A stretch of DNA of 64,000 nt from Dolomedes plantarius. Taxonomy: Eukaryota > Arthropoda > Arachnida > Araneae > Dolomedidae. Both the position numbers and the translations under genes were made by a program. Positions within the stretch are counted from its first letter, which is position 1; each line of letters begins with the position of its first letter. Under the pieces are notes generated by a model. It saw nothing but the letters and a program-made list of their open reading frames with translations. It was not told the origin of the DNA and made no database searches. The stretch is from the NCBI GenBank assembly GCA_907164885.2, contig OU015499.1:159337489-159401488 (forward strand), in the 5' to 3' direction. This document shows, piece by piece, positions 11,858 through 22,524 of the stretch.

Positions 11858-12909
11858 ATGGCTCCTAAATTTGTTAGATGGCTCGAAGGTTACATAACTG
11901 CACTTTCAGGGGAGAAATCATCGTATCAACATCGGTTATGGCATTTCAAAAATAGGTATTTATAATATATTAAATTTGAAAGGGAAAAAATGTCTAACTG
12001 AAAGTAAAAATGAAAACGTGACCACTTAAACTCTTCCTAAGACTGTTCGAACGTAGGTAAATATCAAGAAAGTGAAGTCTCTGATCCTAAAAGAAAATAC
12101 GCCGACTCAAAGATCCATTGCATTGAAACTAGGAATATCTTCTGGCACTGTAAGTAAAATCATTCATAAAGATTTGAAGTTAAAAACGATGTTTAAACCT
12201 AAAGTTCATCTGCTTTTGTTAAAGCATATTGATGAAAGAAAAAAGAATTGTAGAAAATTATATGACAAACACCTAGGTGCTGAAAAATGGAAATGTGTGG
12301 TAACACTCGATGACGCATGGGTGTATTTAAGTGACTGTCACAAAAAAAGATGAATTTTCTATTGCTCTGGCTGACGGCACATTAAAAATCAAGAAATTCT
12401 CAAGTAAAGCGAAAATTAGTTCCCTCTACTATCAACAGAATATTTTAGAATCAATTCTTGAAGAAATTCCGGACTTATATGGAAAGGACATTGATAAGGT
12501 TAAGCTTCTTATGGACAAAGCCTCTAAACACACGTCTAAATCAACTACCGCGTATTTAGCAAAGAAAGAATCAGAAACAGGAATAAAACTTATCCCATTT
12601 AATGAAATACCTGTAAAATTACCTGACTCTTCTCCGATGGACTTTTGCGATGTCGGTTTTTTAATATGAGACTTAGGAAAACGGCATCCAAGTACACTGA
12701 ACGGACTTAAGAAAACGATCCAAGAGGAATGAGGTAAAACTGACATGACAGTACCAAGCAAAAATTTACTTTCATAGAAAATTCGAGGTAGAGCTATTGT
12801 CAAGAACCATGGCTATGAGATAGAAGCAAATCGCCGCATAAAATACGGCATTTATGCATAAAACTTAACTATCAAAATCGTTTCCATAAAGTGCGAACGA
12901 CCTTCTGTA
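11858..12909 (+). pseudogene. DD41D mariner transposase, decayed copy (Y1)
   Basis: The frame starts MAPKFVRWLEGYITALSGEK, related to the transposase at 21374. A helix-turn-helix segment (12072-12353) reads QRSIALKLGISSGTVSKII and leads to the first catalytic Asp (VTLDDAWVYLSD). The second Asp lies in MDKASKHTSKST and the third in SSPMDF, 41 residues apart by my count, which fits a DD41D arrangement. Frameshifts lie near 11960 and 12345, and residues are missing before IKKFSSKAK. The 3' terminal repeat ends at about 12909 (CGACCTTCTGTA). The 5' end was not found. It is a dead element. Confidence 0.8.
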
Positions 12910-12958
12910 AGTGTCTTCAAAGTAGTAAAAAAGATTAATTATTCTCATTTGGTCTATA

Positions 12959-14617
12959 CCGGGTGGCCATAATTAAACTGACAGTGCTCACAGTGTTCTG
13001 TAGCGCGATCTATTTGCGAGAATGACGCCACATTTTGTAAGAGGAAGATTAAACAAGACGGGGGACGAAGGATTTCGCGAAAAAATAAATTAGTTTCAAA
13101 AGTCACCGCTAGGGTAATATTTGGCGCTGTGTAATAGAAAATAGAGTGTTAACAAATGCAAATCAATACGGAAATTACCTTTTATTTTGCATTCAAATGA
13201 GGTTCAATGTGGCTGCCGTTGTTGTGGACCACATATTGCACAGTATGCACAACAGCAGAAAGTAACATGTCTGCAGGAATCTCCCGTACAGTCCGTGATA
13301 TGTTATCCTTCAACGTAGCCAGGTCCTGAACCACTCCTTGATAGACCTTGGACTTAAGGTAACCCCATAGCGAGAAGTCGCATGGGGTAAGATCAGGCGA
13401 CCGAGGTGGCCATGCAGTTGGAAAGTAGCGGCTACTGACTCTTTCTGTTGCGATATTTCTCTCCGGTAACAGAACAGGTTTCCGGTCCTGTCGGGGTAAT
13501 GTTCTCATAGAAGAATGGACCTACGATAAATTCCGCTGTGAACCCACACCAAACAGTTACCTTTGGTGAATGTAAGGGAATTTCTGTGACTGCATGTGGT
13601 GATTTGTCATCCCAAATTCGACAGTTCTGGGTATTCACAGTTCCATGCAGGTAAAAGTGGGCCTCGTCTCCCCATAAGATTTTCCACGACCAAGCATCAT
13701 CCACCTCCATTCTGGCAAGAAAGGTGAGAGCAAAAGTCAATCGCTTATCATGGTCGGGGTACAGTAACTCCTGTACACGGCTGATCTTGTACGGATAGAA
13801 GTTGATAATCTTTCGTAAGATTTTCCATGCCGTACTGTAAGGCATATCCATATTCCGAGCTAATCCACGAGCGCTAGAGGTGGCAGCAATATTGGTTGGT
13901 CCTCTGTCGACAATCGCCGTGGCAACTGCTTCGATTGTATCCTGTGGTACAGGCTTTCGTCCTCTGCCTGACTGAACCTTCAGAGAACCTGTTTTCTCAA
14001 ACGTCGCAACCATTGCTTTTAGCCCATTAACTGACACAGGACCGTTACCTTTACGCATTTTTTGTGCGTTCTAAAAGCACGAAGAGCGGCTGACGCGTTG
14101 CACTGGTTGAGGTAAAAGAATTTGACTAGTAACGCACGCTCGACTAAAGAAGGAGACATTGCACATAAACTTTCAATCCGATTGATTCGAAACGTAACAC
14201 ATTGCCTTTTAAAACCAAAGCAGCTGGCACTGTGCCAATGGATGTAACGTGAAATCTGAATAAAGAACTTCTTATGCTCAGCGTACGTGATATTGCAGAT
14301 CACGAGACTTTATCGGTGTTTACGTAGAATTTACGCTTTTTTAAAAGTGTTGCCATATTGCACTTGAACTAAATAAGAAAATGTGCATAATAAAAGGTAA
14401 TTTTATTCCGTATTAATTTGCATTTCTTAACATTCTATTTTCTATTACACAGCGCCAAATATTCCCCTAGCTGTGACTTTTGGAACTAATTTATTTTTTC
14501 GCGAAATCCTTCGTCCCCCGTCTTGTTTAATCTTCCTACAAAATGTGGCGTCATTCTCGCAAATAGATCGCGCTACAGAACACTGTGAGCACTGTCAGTT
14601 TAATTATGGCCACCCGG
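12959..14617 (-). mobile_element. Mariner-type element with about 225-bp terminal inverted repeats
   Basis: The ends CCGGGTGGCCATAATTAAAC and its complement are part of long inverted repeats (about 12959-13185 and 14396-14617), flanked by TA on both sides (12957-12958 and 14618-14619). The other Y copy has no such element at the corresponding point near 60478. The transposase inside is defective. Confidence 0.92.
13182..14159 (-). pseudogene. Arthropod mariner-family transposase (DUF4817-type N-terminus), defective
   Basis: The N-terminus starting at 14159 (VERALLVKFFYLNQCNASAA) is the helix-turn-helix region typical of this arthropod family. A frameshift near 14055 leads into KGNGPVSVNGLKAMV and the basic GRGRKPVP linker, then the first catalytic Asp in WGDEAHFYL. 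After VTGEKYRN the frame changes near 13450-13500, and the segment that should carry the second Asp (the DGAPPH-like motif) is missing. The last part has WPPRSPDLTPCDFSLWGYL with the third catalytic position. Loss of the second Asp makes it inactive whatever the frame. Confidence 0.88.
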
Positions 14618-14883
14618 TAGAGTTAAAAATTGAAAATTAAAAATAACGAGTTTGAAAGTCCCTTGTCCCCTTAAGGTTACTCGTGTGGCTGTTTGTCGTG
14701 TCCCCTTCTACTTCACGTGGTTTCGTTCTAAAATTTAACCGTAGAAAAGATTCAGAAAGGGAAACTTCAATTACAGATATTCTTAATTATTCCAGGAAAT
14801 AAATAGAGTCCCACGAGCACACATTTTCTTTAGATCAAAATGTACAGCAGCAAAGTAACACTTACCCAACCCCTGTTTTGAAA
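14618..14883. other. Non-coding sequence
   Basis: I see no gene or repeat. It has no counterpart in the other Y copy, where 60480-61025 holds different sequence. Confidence 0.4.
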
Positions 14884-15156
14884 TTAATTTACCAACGGCA
14901 TAAAGAAATTGCAAATAGAGTCGAAAGAAATAATCTACCCGCCGCTGCCTCATGAAATGCAAACACAGGAAACCGAAATTGCTTATTCTGCAACAGCAAA
15001 GAACATACGCCCGACCAGTGTTCCATGAGCGTAGATGAAAAAAAAAAGAATTCGCTACGTAAAGCGGGCAGATGTTTCAAATGCTTAGCGAAGTACCATA
15101 TTGCTTCAAAGTGTGAAAAAAAAATAAAACGTAAAAATTGCAATCGGGATAATCAT
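14884..15156 (+). pseudogene. BEL/Pao-type gag fragment with two zinc knuckles
   Basis: In a single frame with one TGA stop (near 14951) the fragment carries two CX2CX4HX4C zinc knuckles: CLFCNSKEHTPDQC and CFKCLAKYHIASKC, joined by SVDEKKKNSLRKAGR. The arrangement and linker are typical of the gag end of BEL/Pao retrotransposons. A third, degenerate CxxCxxxxH follows. It is cut at about 15157 by a SINE tail. Only a short relic is left and no LTR or pol is nearby. Confidence 0.75.
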
Positions 15157-15242
15157 AGCCGTTCGGAATCGGCGTTAAGCTGTAGGTCCCGGTCGAATTC
15201 GCCCCTGTGTAGCAAAAAATTACCGTAGAGCTCCAAACCAAC
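15157..15242 (+). mobile_element. tRNA-SINE 3' tail fragment
   Basis: It matches the tail of the full SINE at 51145-51322 (AGCCGTTCGGAATCGGC, GTAGGTCCCGGTC, GTGTAGCAAAAAAT). The tRNA-like head is missing, which fits a 5'-truncated insertion. The fragment is joined directly to the gag relic. Confidence 0.75.
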
Positions 15243-15454
15243 ATGTCTAAATACGCGGGTCACTTCAAAAGTAATGCATACTAAATTAATTTTTTTATAC
15301 CTACTTGATTTATGAAAATTTCTCTCGACAGTCCTTCTATATAGTTTCCCTGCTTCTAAAAAACAGAGTCCTAACATCTAGGAAATTATTCATTCCTTGC
15401 TGAATGCTACTCTAATAAAAATATTTATAATGCAAAATCAATATTTCTACTTCT

Positions 15455-15499
15455 TTGGGGGGGGGCAGTGCCCCCTGCCCCCCCTGAGTGCGCCACTGT
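15455..15499. mobile_element. hAT-like terminal fragment
   Basis: A G/C-run segment ends in CCCCTGAGTGCGCCACTG, the complement of a CAGTGGCGCACTCAGGGG terminus typical of many hAT elements. The other end and a matching 8-bp duplication were not found, so it is probably a truncated element. Confidence 0.4.
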
Positions 15500-16056
15500 A
15501 GTAGTGATAGAGACGTTTTTTCATGAAAATAAAAAAAAAACTGCTCAAGTGATACCCCGTTTCAACAACACCCCCCCATCTCCATCAATGTTAGAAAAAA
15601 TCAACGGTAGGTGGGAAATCCAAGATTTTACGAAGGTAACAAGCATCTACTTTTGATCTCAAATGCCGTGCCACTCTTTCAGCTAGGATTTGGGGGGGAT
15701 AAAAATCATCTTTTTAATTTTTTTTCTTACAGCTTTCTTGTATTTGCAACCTAAGACAATTATCGCTTTTATCACCGTTTAGCTGCACTTATATGAAAAA
15801 TGTAAATTTTCATTACCAAAAAATTTGAAACATTACCTCTATGTATGTGTTATATGAAACATTAATAGTGCATGGTTTTGACATATTATCAGTATTTATT
15901 TCAATATAATATTGCTATAATATATCTTTTATCGCTTAAAAATTAAATTTCATATTATAAAATTTATCATTTAAAAAGTGGCATATACTGGAACATTAAT
16001 CATTTGTTATTATTAACAGTTTATTGTAAAACTTAAATAAAATAATGCCAAAAGTT

Positions 16057-16132
<76 letters not shown>

Positions 16133-16690
16133 AATATATATACATACATACATACATATTGTGTGTGTGTATATAGAATTTAATGCGTTTAAATGAACCA
16201 AATTAAAGTAATATACTAAACATAGACTCAGTATGTGGTAAAAATATTCATTTTAAATCAGATTAAAAAAAGAGACGTGCTGGTTAAATCAGACATTCAA
16301 TCACTTGCACATTTCTGCTTTCCGTTAGAAAGATCGCCTCACGTGTCTACCCTCTCTTTCACTGAATTTCTCAACCTCTGTTGTCTGTCACTCCACCGTG
16401 ACAAATTTCAGTACAATAGTCAGAATGTTCTGTGGTGGAAGGAAAAGTGGCTTTCAGTCTTGGGCCGGTTCGGTCTTTTGGGGTAACCTGCAAAATGGGC
16501 CTCCGGTCGTTAGAGGGTTAAATAAACACCGTCAAACCGGAGTTTGAATTTGATTTTGAAGGACATTTACCCCACGGTGGAACAAAAATTAATTTTCATA
16601 AGATATTAGAAAGTGGGTTACATATCTGAAAGTGTGGGGTGATGCGATTTTAAAGCCCACAGGAAAGAAATCTCCTGTGGGCTTAGAAAT
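15500..16690. other. Non-coding sequence with long TA/TACA microsatellite
   Basis: There is no supported gene. The tract at 16059-16170 is (TA)n followed by TACA and GTGT repeats. The frame crossing it (16013-16201) is repeat-derived. Confidence 0.6.
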
Positions 16691-16703
16691 CTAATAGAAA
16701 TCT

Positions 16704-18227
16704 TTAGAAATCGAATAGAAATCTTTCGTCTCTCACACAGTGAGGACGAAAGATTTCTATTCTGTGCGGGTACGAATATTTTTTTCCATGGTTGATTTCA
16801 GAAAACCTTTTCTTACATTTAGTGCAGCCCAAAAGTCTTTCCTCCATGAACAAGGTGATGCGTTTTAAAGATACCCTGGAAAGAAAATCTTCTGTAACAT
16901 GCATTGCATACAAAAGGTTTCTCTCCCACGTGGGTGCGGAGATGTATTTTTAAACAACCCTGCCCAGAAAACGTTATCTCACAGAGTACAGACGAAGGTT
17001 TTCTTTCCCGTATGGATGTTCAGATGTCTTCTTAAATGACTCTGTTGAGAAAATCTTTTCTCACATACCGTGCAGGTGAAAGGTTTCTCTCCTGTGTGGA
17101 TGCGGAGATGTGTTTTTAAATGACACTGTTGAAAAAATCTTTTCTCACATACCGTGCAGGTGAAAGGTTTCTCTCCTGTGTGGATGCGGAGATGTGTTTT
17201 TAAATGATACTGACGAGAAAATCTTTTCTCACATACCGTGCAGGTGAAAGGCTTCTCTACTGTGTGGATGCGGAGATGTACTCTTAAATGACCGTGTTGA
17301 GAAAATTTTTTCTCACATACAGTGCAGGCGAAAGGTTTCTGTCCTGTGTGGATGCGGAGATGTGTTTTTAAGTCACCCTGTAAAGCAAATTTCTTCTCAC
17401 ATACAGTGCAGGCGAAAGGTTTCTCTCCTGTGTGGATGCGGAGATGTGTTTCTAAAACAAACTGTACAGCAAATTTCTTCTCACATACAGTGCAGGCGAA
17501 AGGTTTCTCTCCTGTGTGGATGCGAAGATGTATTCTCAAATGACCTTGTTGAGAAAATCTTTTATGACATACCGTGCAGGCGAAAGGTTTCTCTCCTGTG
17601 TGGGTGCGGATATGTCTTTTTAAATCCTTCTGTACAGAAAATTTCTTCTCACATACACTGCAGGCGAAAGGTTTCTCTCCTGTGTGGATGCGGAGATGTA
17701 TTTTTAAATTATTCTGCCGAAGAAATCTTCTGTCACATACAGTGCAGTCAAAAGGCATCTCTGGTGTGGGTGCGGAGATGTCTTATTAAATCACTATGTA
17801 CATCAAATATTCTTTCACATACAGTGCATGCCAAAAGGTTCTCTCCTGTGTGGGTACAGGAAGTATTATCAGCAATGTGGTAGGAATGATGCGTTTTTAA
17901 GGAGGCCGACTGTGAAAATCTATCAGAAATTATTCAAAAAATTTCCTCGGTGCGAGAAAGAATCTGTGCACTGCACCTTTTTATATTCAGATTAGTTGTA
18001 CGTCTTACATGGAGAGAATTCCTCTTCAGCTTTAGTAGGGTTTGGTTTGTAGGAATGGCTTTCGTTGCAAGGCTCTTTTAGACTGGAAATGCACATTTCC
18101 ATTTCTGGCATTCCGACGTCACTGTACACGATGATGAGAAAACTAACTGCTGGCAATACGTTGAACTTCAATACTTGTGGATACCTCAAACATTCTAGTA
18201 TCGCATCGTACAATCTGTACCAAGCAC
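16704..18227 (-). pseudogene. C2H2 zinc-finger gene, broken copy 1
   Basis: This is a minus-strand exon entered through a splice acceptor (TTTACAG, exon from 18227). It starts with the same leader as the gene at 61046-62619, including a hydrophobic stretch (VLPAVSFLIIVYS), then stops near 17992 after a frameshift. The first finger lost its cysteines near 17910-17940, and another frameshift near 17765 follows the next finger. A run of nine intact CX2CX12HX3H fingers with TGEKPF linkers fills 16979-17758, and about three decayed fingers continue to 16704. As a whole it cannot make the long protein; a nine-finger product from an internal start is conceivable. Such genes usually encode nuclear DNA-binding proteins. 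Confidence 0.82.
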
Positions 18228-18255
18228 CTGTAAAGACAGGAAAAAGAAACTGACT

Positions 18256-18970
18256 GATATATATATATATATATATAACCATTTTGCCCGCCAAAGTTCC
18301 ATAAATGAAATCTCTTAATTCTGAGAAAAATACTATTCGTATTGCTCTAAAAAATATTAAGTCGACGAAAATTTGGATTGATTTTTTAGCATCGAGGTTA
18401 CGTTAATAAAATTTATAGTGTCTAGGGGGAAATTGTAATTTCGGCTATTTCCTAATTTTCAGCGAACAAAGTACAAAAATTCATATAAAATTCAAAATTT
18501 ATGAAATTTTTTTATAAATGTGAGTAATTAAAAATCATCATTTTGTTGGTAGAACATAAGTTATGACAAAAAGGATTAAATTTTGTTACTATTAGGCAAG
18601 AAATTTGCTTGTTCCAGAAATAGATCATTGGCGTGCAAAGGCTAGTTTATTTAACATGATAAAGTTTAAATGACTACAGTGCATAGAATAATCATAAAAA
18701 GTTGTCGAATTATCGAGAGGTTTTAGTATGCGTCGACGAAGGATGTTTATGACATCGATCTATTTTCGATTCCCCTGCTCCCCCTGTTTCACAAACACAT
18801 TCTACGACGGATCTGAAGCGAATTATTCATAACTGCCCCTCAAAAACGTGTTTGTTGACAGCCGTCGTTTATGACTGAACTGGAGAGGCACATATATTGG
18901 AAATTAACGTTATACGGAGTCTTATTCTTTTCATTTTCTCTGCGAATTTCTTCCGTTAGTAAGGATACGT
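18256..18970. other. Non-coding sequence; TA tract in the zinc-finger gene intron
   Basis: (TA)n lies at about 18257-18279 just upstream of the zinc-finger exon acceptor. The paralogous tract received a mariner element at 62672. No other gene is seen. Confidence 0.5.
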
Positions 18971-19920
18971 CACACTGATTAGATTCAAAACCATTTCGGA
19001 CTGTAGAAGAGGCACTTGATTATTTTTCCACATTATCTAAGGATTCTGAAAAAGAAGAATGTATTGATACTTGTCAACTGCCTCCAGAAGAAAGTGGATG
19101 TTTAACAGACAAGGAAGATATAAATGAGGATATTTTGGGGCCTGTTCTGCCAGGAGATGCTCGTGGTCAAGTTGAAATATCTACAAAAATAGATATTAAT
19201 GGAATATCTAATGAAGACGGATTTGATCCTGAAGTACCTTCAACTTCAAAGGGAAGACCCAATTTGAGCGAAACCTAAAGTCAAAAGAGAAAAATATCCA
19301 ACATTGCGCTGGGAGAAAAATGAAAGTTTTAAAAAAATCCTAAAAACTGATAACATTGAGAATATTTCTGAAATGATTCCTAAGTTGGTTACCTTATCTC
19401 CAGTTGAAATATTTCACAAGTTCAGACCAATAGAATATCGACTGCATTTATCAAATATCTTGGACACTCTTGGATCTAGAGTTATGTGAGAGCGTCTATC
19501 CAGTGTTGAAAATAGAGAAAAGCATGAAATTTTCTTTGACAACTCTTTCGCATTACATAATCTTTTCACGTAGTTGTCTGAAAAAGGTTTCAAAGGAACT
19601 GGCACGATACCGGAATTTCGGACAGGGAGATGTCCTCCCAGATCACCAAATAAAGCCTCAAAATGGCAAAGAGGAAATGTTTAGTACTGAAGTGACGGTC
19701 AATATTTCATTTCCAGCTGAAAAGACAGTACTGTTGCAACTATAGCACGCAATTATTCGACACATGAGCCTATCAGTAAAACCAAGCTATGCTGCCCAGC
19801 ACAAAAAAGAGAACTGATGTTTCTCAGCCACATCTGATAAAAACGTATAGTGAGGGAATGGGAGGTGTGGATTTGCGAGACAGATTTCTTGGATCATATT
19901 CACATGTTTAGAAGCAAAAA
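18971..19920 (+). pseudogene. piggyBac-derived transposase, internally deleted
   Basis: Pieces follow the order of piggyBac (PGBD-like) transposases. There is an acidic N-terminus (LPPEESGCLTDKEDINEDI, about 19080-19150), then the start of the DDD domain (NISEMIPKLVTLSPVEIFHKF, 19350-19430), then a jump to the FFDNSF and KGFKGTGT region (19540-19600), and finally the EGMGGVDLRDRF motif near 19850-19890. The piece between SPVE and FFDN is only about 35 codons where a full transposase has far more, so most of the catalytic core is deleted. Stops and frameshifts are also present. The flanking TTAA sites were not identified. Confidence 0.78.
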
Positions 19921-20892
19921 ATTGTATTGAAATCTGATTAACAGTGCTCTAAACATGGCTGTCACTGTTCGATGAATTTTGTATTTACATTTGCCTAAAG
20001 GTACAACAGCAGAGAAATCATATCTCAGTTTTGGGAGAGAAGTAACTTTGTGTTACCTGAATAACATTTAGAAATTTACTTACAACTACTAAAAAATTGT
20101 GCACGGAAACTGAGATTTTAATTTAAATGACGTTAATCATATTTCATAAAACAATGTGAAAAAACTAAGTGAATCCCACCAATGTTCCATTTCTGGAACA
20201 TGTTATAAATCATGGAGAATTTTTTTAAAATTTACTCATAGTTCTTATGTTTGAGTTTTAATGTGATTTTTATCAATAAATAGTTTGTGTTATCGTTCGA
20301 TCATAGTGCGGCGTGATAAAAGTTAACACTGTACCAAACCTCTTTTGTCGTATTTTTAACGTGAAATTGATAGCAATATATAAAAGTTTGTGCTAAGAAA
20401 TGATATATCTATAAACTAAGTTGTTCTAAATTATGTTCCAGTCTAATTAAATCACTGATCATTTGAAATTTCTTGTAATTAGGTCACCAGGTTCCTTAGC
20501 TATCGTCGTTCTTTTGCCCTGGTAGATCATAAAGACGTGCTGAGATTTGATATGTTTCGGGTTGTAGGACACTCCACAAAACTACTGCAATCGGCCCGAT
20601 CAATAATAGATAAGCAATATTAATATATTTGCCCCTTATATTTATTTTAGTTGTCTGGAAGACATAATAATTTCATCGTTAATTATTAAGTTTAATGCTA
20701 CGAGAAATTCCAGAGATAAATATCTGTTGAAAAACCTTGGTTGCCAACAGATTAAAAAGATTATAAATCTAATAAAATATGTAAAATTTTTACAGGAAAT
20801 AACAAAGATATGTGGCTTTAGGGTTTATTGAGGCATATTTCTTTCGATTGTAGATTGGTGGCTATAGATATTTTTCACCACACTATTTCCAC
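19921..20892. other. AT-rich non-coding sequence
   Basis: I see no gene or clear repeat. It is unique within the window and ends where homology between blocks X1 and X2 begins. Confidence 0.5.
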
Positions 20893-21229
20893 ATATAAAT
20901 CTGTGTGTTGTGTATATAATACATTAGAATTTATAACAGTATATATTCTTCAAATTTCTTTCCGTTTATTTACTGTGCAAGTGCTTTTCTGCGATTCTTC
21001 ACATAATGTGAATCAAACATTTCAAAACAGATATATGTGGACGTCTTGCAGTATATGAGATACACGTCAGGAATACACGGCTGATAAGGTCTTTTCCAGA
21101 CCATCACAAATATTGTATTACGAGGTCTTAAACACGGAATAAAAATTCTAAACAAAATAAATCCACACAGTTTTGATGTGATACTCCTTAAAAATTACTT
21201 GAGAACAATTTTATATTTTCACAGAAATA

Positions 21230-22522
21230 CAGAGGCTGTTCGCAGATTTTTTAGACGATTTTGGTAAGCGGTAATAAAAAATCGTTTGCTGCAAAAGAAA
21301 TAACTGCAATTGTACTATGTTTTTAAAAGTCAAAATTATCGTCTGCGGCTTGAAAGTTTTGTTTTTATCCAAAATGGCGTTTTTAACAAAGCAGTGGTTC
21401 GAAGGCTACATTTATGCTCTTTCCGAAGAGAAATATGCATACTCCGTTATCCAAAAACGATGTGAGAGTCATGGTTTTGTGATATCTAAAGCGTCAATAG
21501 GTAATATCGTCAACAAGAAAGGAAAAAAACGTCAAATTGGAGCCTCAAGTGGGACAAAAATTCCAAACAAGTATCCAAGGAAAAAACGGACATCTTCGAC
21601 TATTGCACAGGTACGTTGTTTAATGTTAAAAGAAAATCCCCCTAGTCAAAGGACAGTTGCAAAATCATTAAAATGGTCGGTGTCCACTGTAAACAAAATA
21701 ATAAACGTTGATTTAAATCTTAAGAAAGGGAAAAAACTCAATGTGCATCGTCTTCTTCCAAATCATATCGCTGAACGCAGGACACGCTGCAGAATTCCAT
21801 ATGAGAAACACTTATCCAAAGAAAAATGGAAAACAATTGTCATAATAGATGAATCATGGGTGTATTTAAATGATTGCAACAAAAAAAGAGCCATTTATTA
21901 TCATAAAAGGGGAGAAAAAAAATTTAAGTACATGGTTCAAAGAATCGAAAGAAAGTTTTTCTAAGGGATTCCTGATTGTTGCTGGTTTTTCTTATAATGG
22001 CAAGTTAAAAATAAAGAGAGTGGAAAAAAATGTGAAGATTAACTCCAAATACTATCAGGAACATATTTTATCGCCAATTTTTCTGAATGAAATACCATCA
22101 ATCTGTGAGACTCCATCAGGACAAAGCTAGCAGTAACACATCAAAATCCACTGTAAATTTCCTAAAAGAAATGGAACAAAAACTTGTATCAAGGCCATAC
22201 CCTTCACTGATATCCCTACTAAATCTCCCGATGTATCACTTATGGATTTTTGTGTTTTCGGACTTCTGCATTATCCAAATTAATCTGCATTATCCAAACG
22301 TCGTCCCCAAACCCTTACAGGACTCTGGAAAGCTGTTCAGGAGGAATGGGATAGAATACCTCTTCTGACACTTCAAAGGGCATTATTATCCTGGAAATTG
22401 CAATGTCGAAAGATAGTTCAGAATAAGGGATGCCAAATAGAACATTTAAAACACAACAATTTTATGTAATTTAGTTTTGTGAATACAGTATACATCGTCT
22501 AAAAATGTATGAACAGCCTCTG
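21230..22522 (+). mobile_element. Full-length DD41D mariner element (1293 bp)
   Basis: The termini CAGAGGCTGTTCGCA and GAACAGCCTCTG are inverted, with TA duplications at 21228-21229 and 22523-22524. Block X2 has the unoccupied site near 40317 with a single TA, so the insertion postdates the X duplication. The ends are short. The transposase has frameshifts. Confidence 0.95.
21374..22290 (+). pseudogene. DD41D Tc1/mariner transposase, frameshifted
   Basis: The start was chosen at MAFLTKQWFEGY. The N-terminal helix-turn-helix is followed by KRQ-rich and RKKRTSS linkers and a second HTH (SQRTVAKSLKWSVSTVNKI). The first catalytic Asp is in IIDESWVYLND, the second in HQDKASSNTSKST, and the third in SPDVSLMDF. 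My count gives 41 residues between the second and third, matching the DD41D (VISITOR-like) lineage rather than mariner DD34D. Frameshifts lie in the A-run near 21915, near 22110 and near 22215. The damage is light, so the element was probably active recently. Confidence 0.85.
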
Positions 22523-22524
22523 TA

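Larger units (their letters stand above)
1..18250. repeat. Duplicated block Y, copy 1
   Basis: This block is the paralogue of about 45340-62650. The same order of sequences is seen in both: the small unknown reading frame, the hAT target site, a Tc1 element, a Mutator-like pseudogene, a DD41D mariner pseudogene and a C2H2 zinc-finger exon, in the same orientation. Copy-specific differences are mostly clean transposon insertions or deletions. The boundaries are approximate because they were found by eye. Confidence 0.85.

Noticed and set aside
16979..17883. Plus-strand frames with regular repeats opposite the zinc fingers (also 61224-62382)
   Set aside because: They are antisense shadows of the 84-bp finger repeat, with no motif of their own.
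21228..22524. Host gene with three exons
   Set aside because: Frame changes coincide with homopolymers, not splice sites, and the unit has TA-flanked inverted termini.
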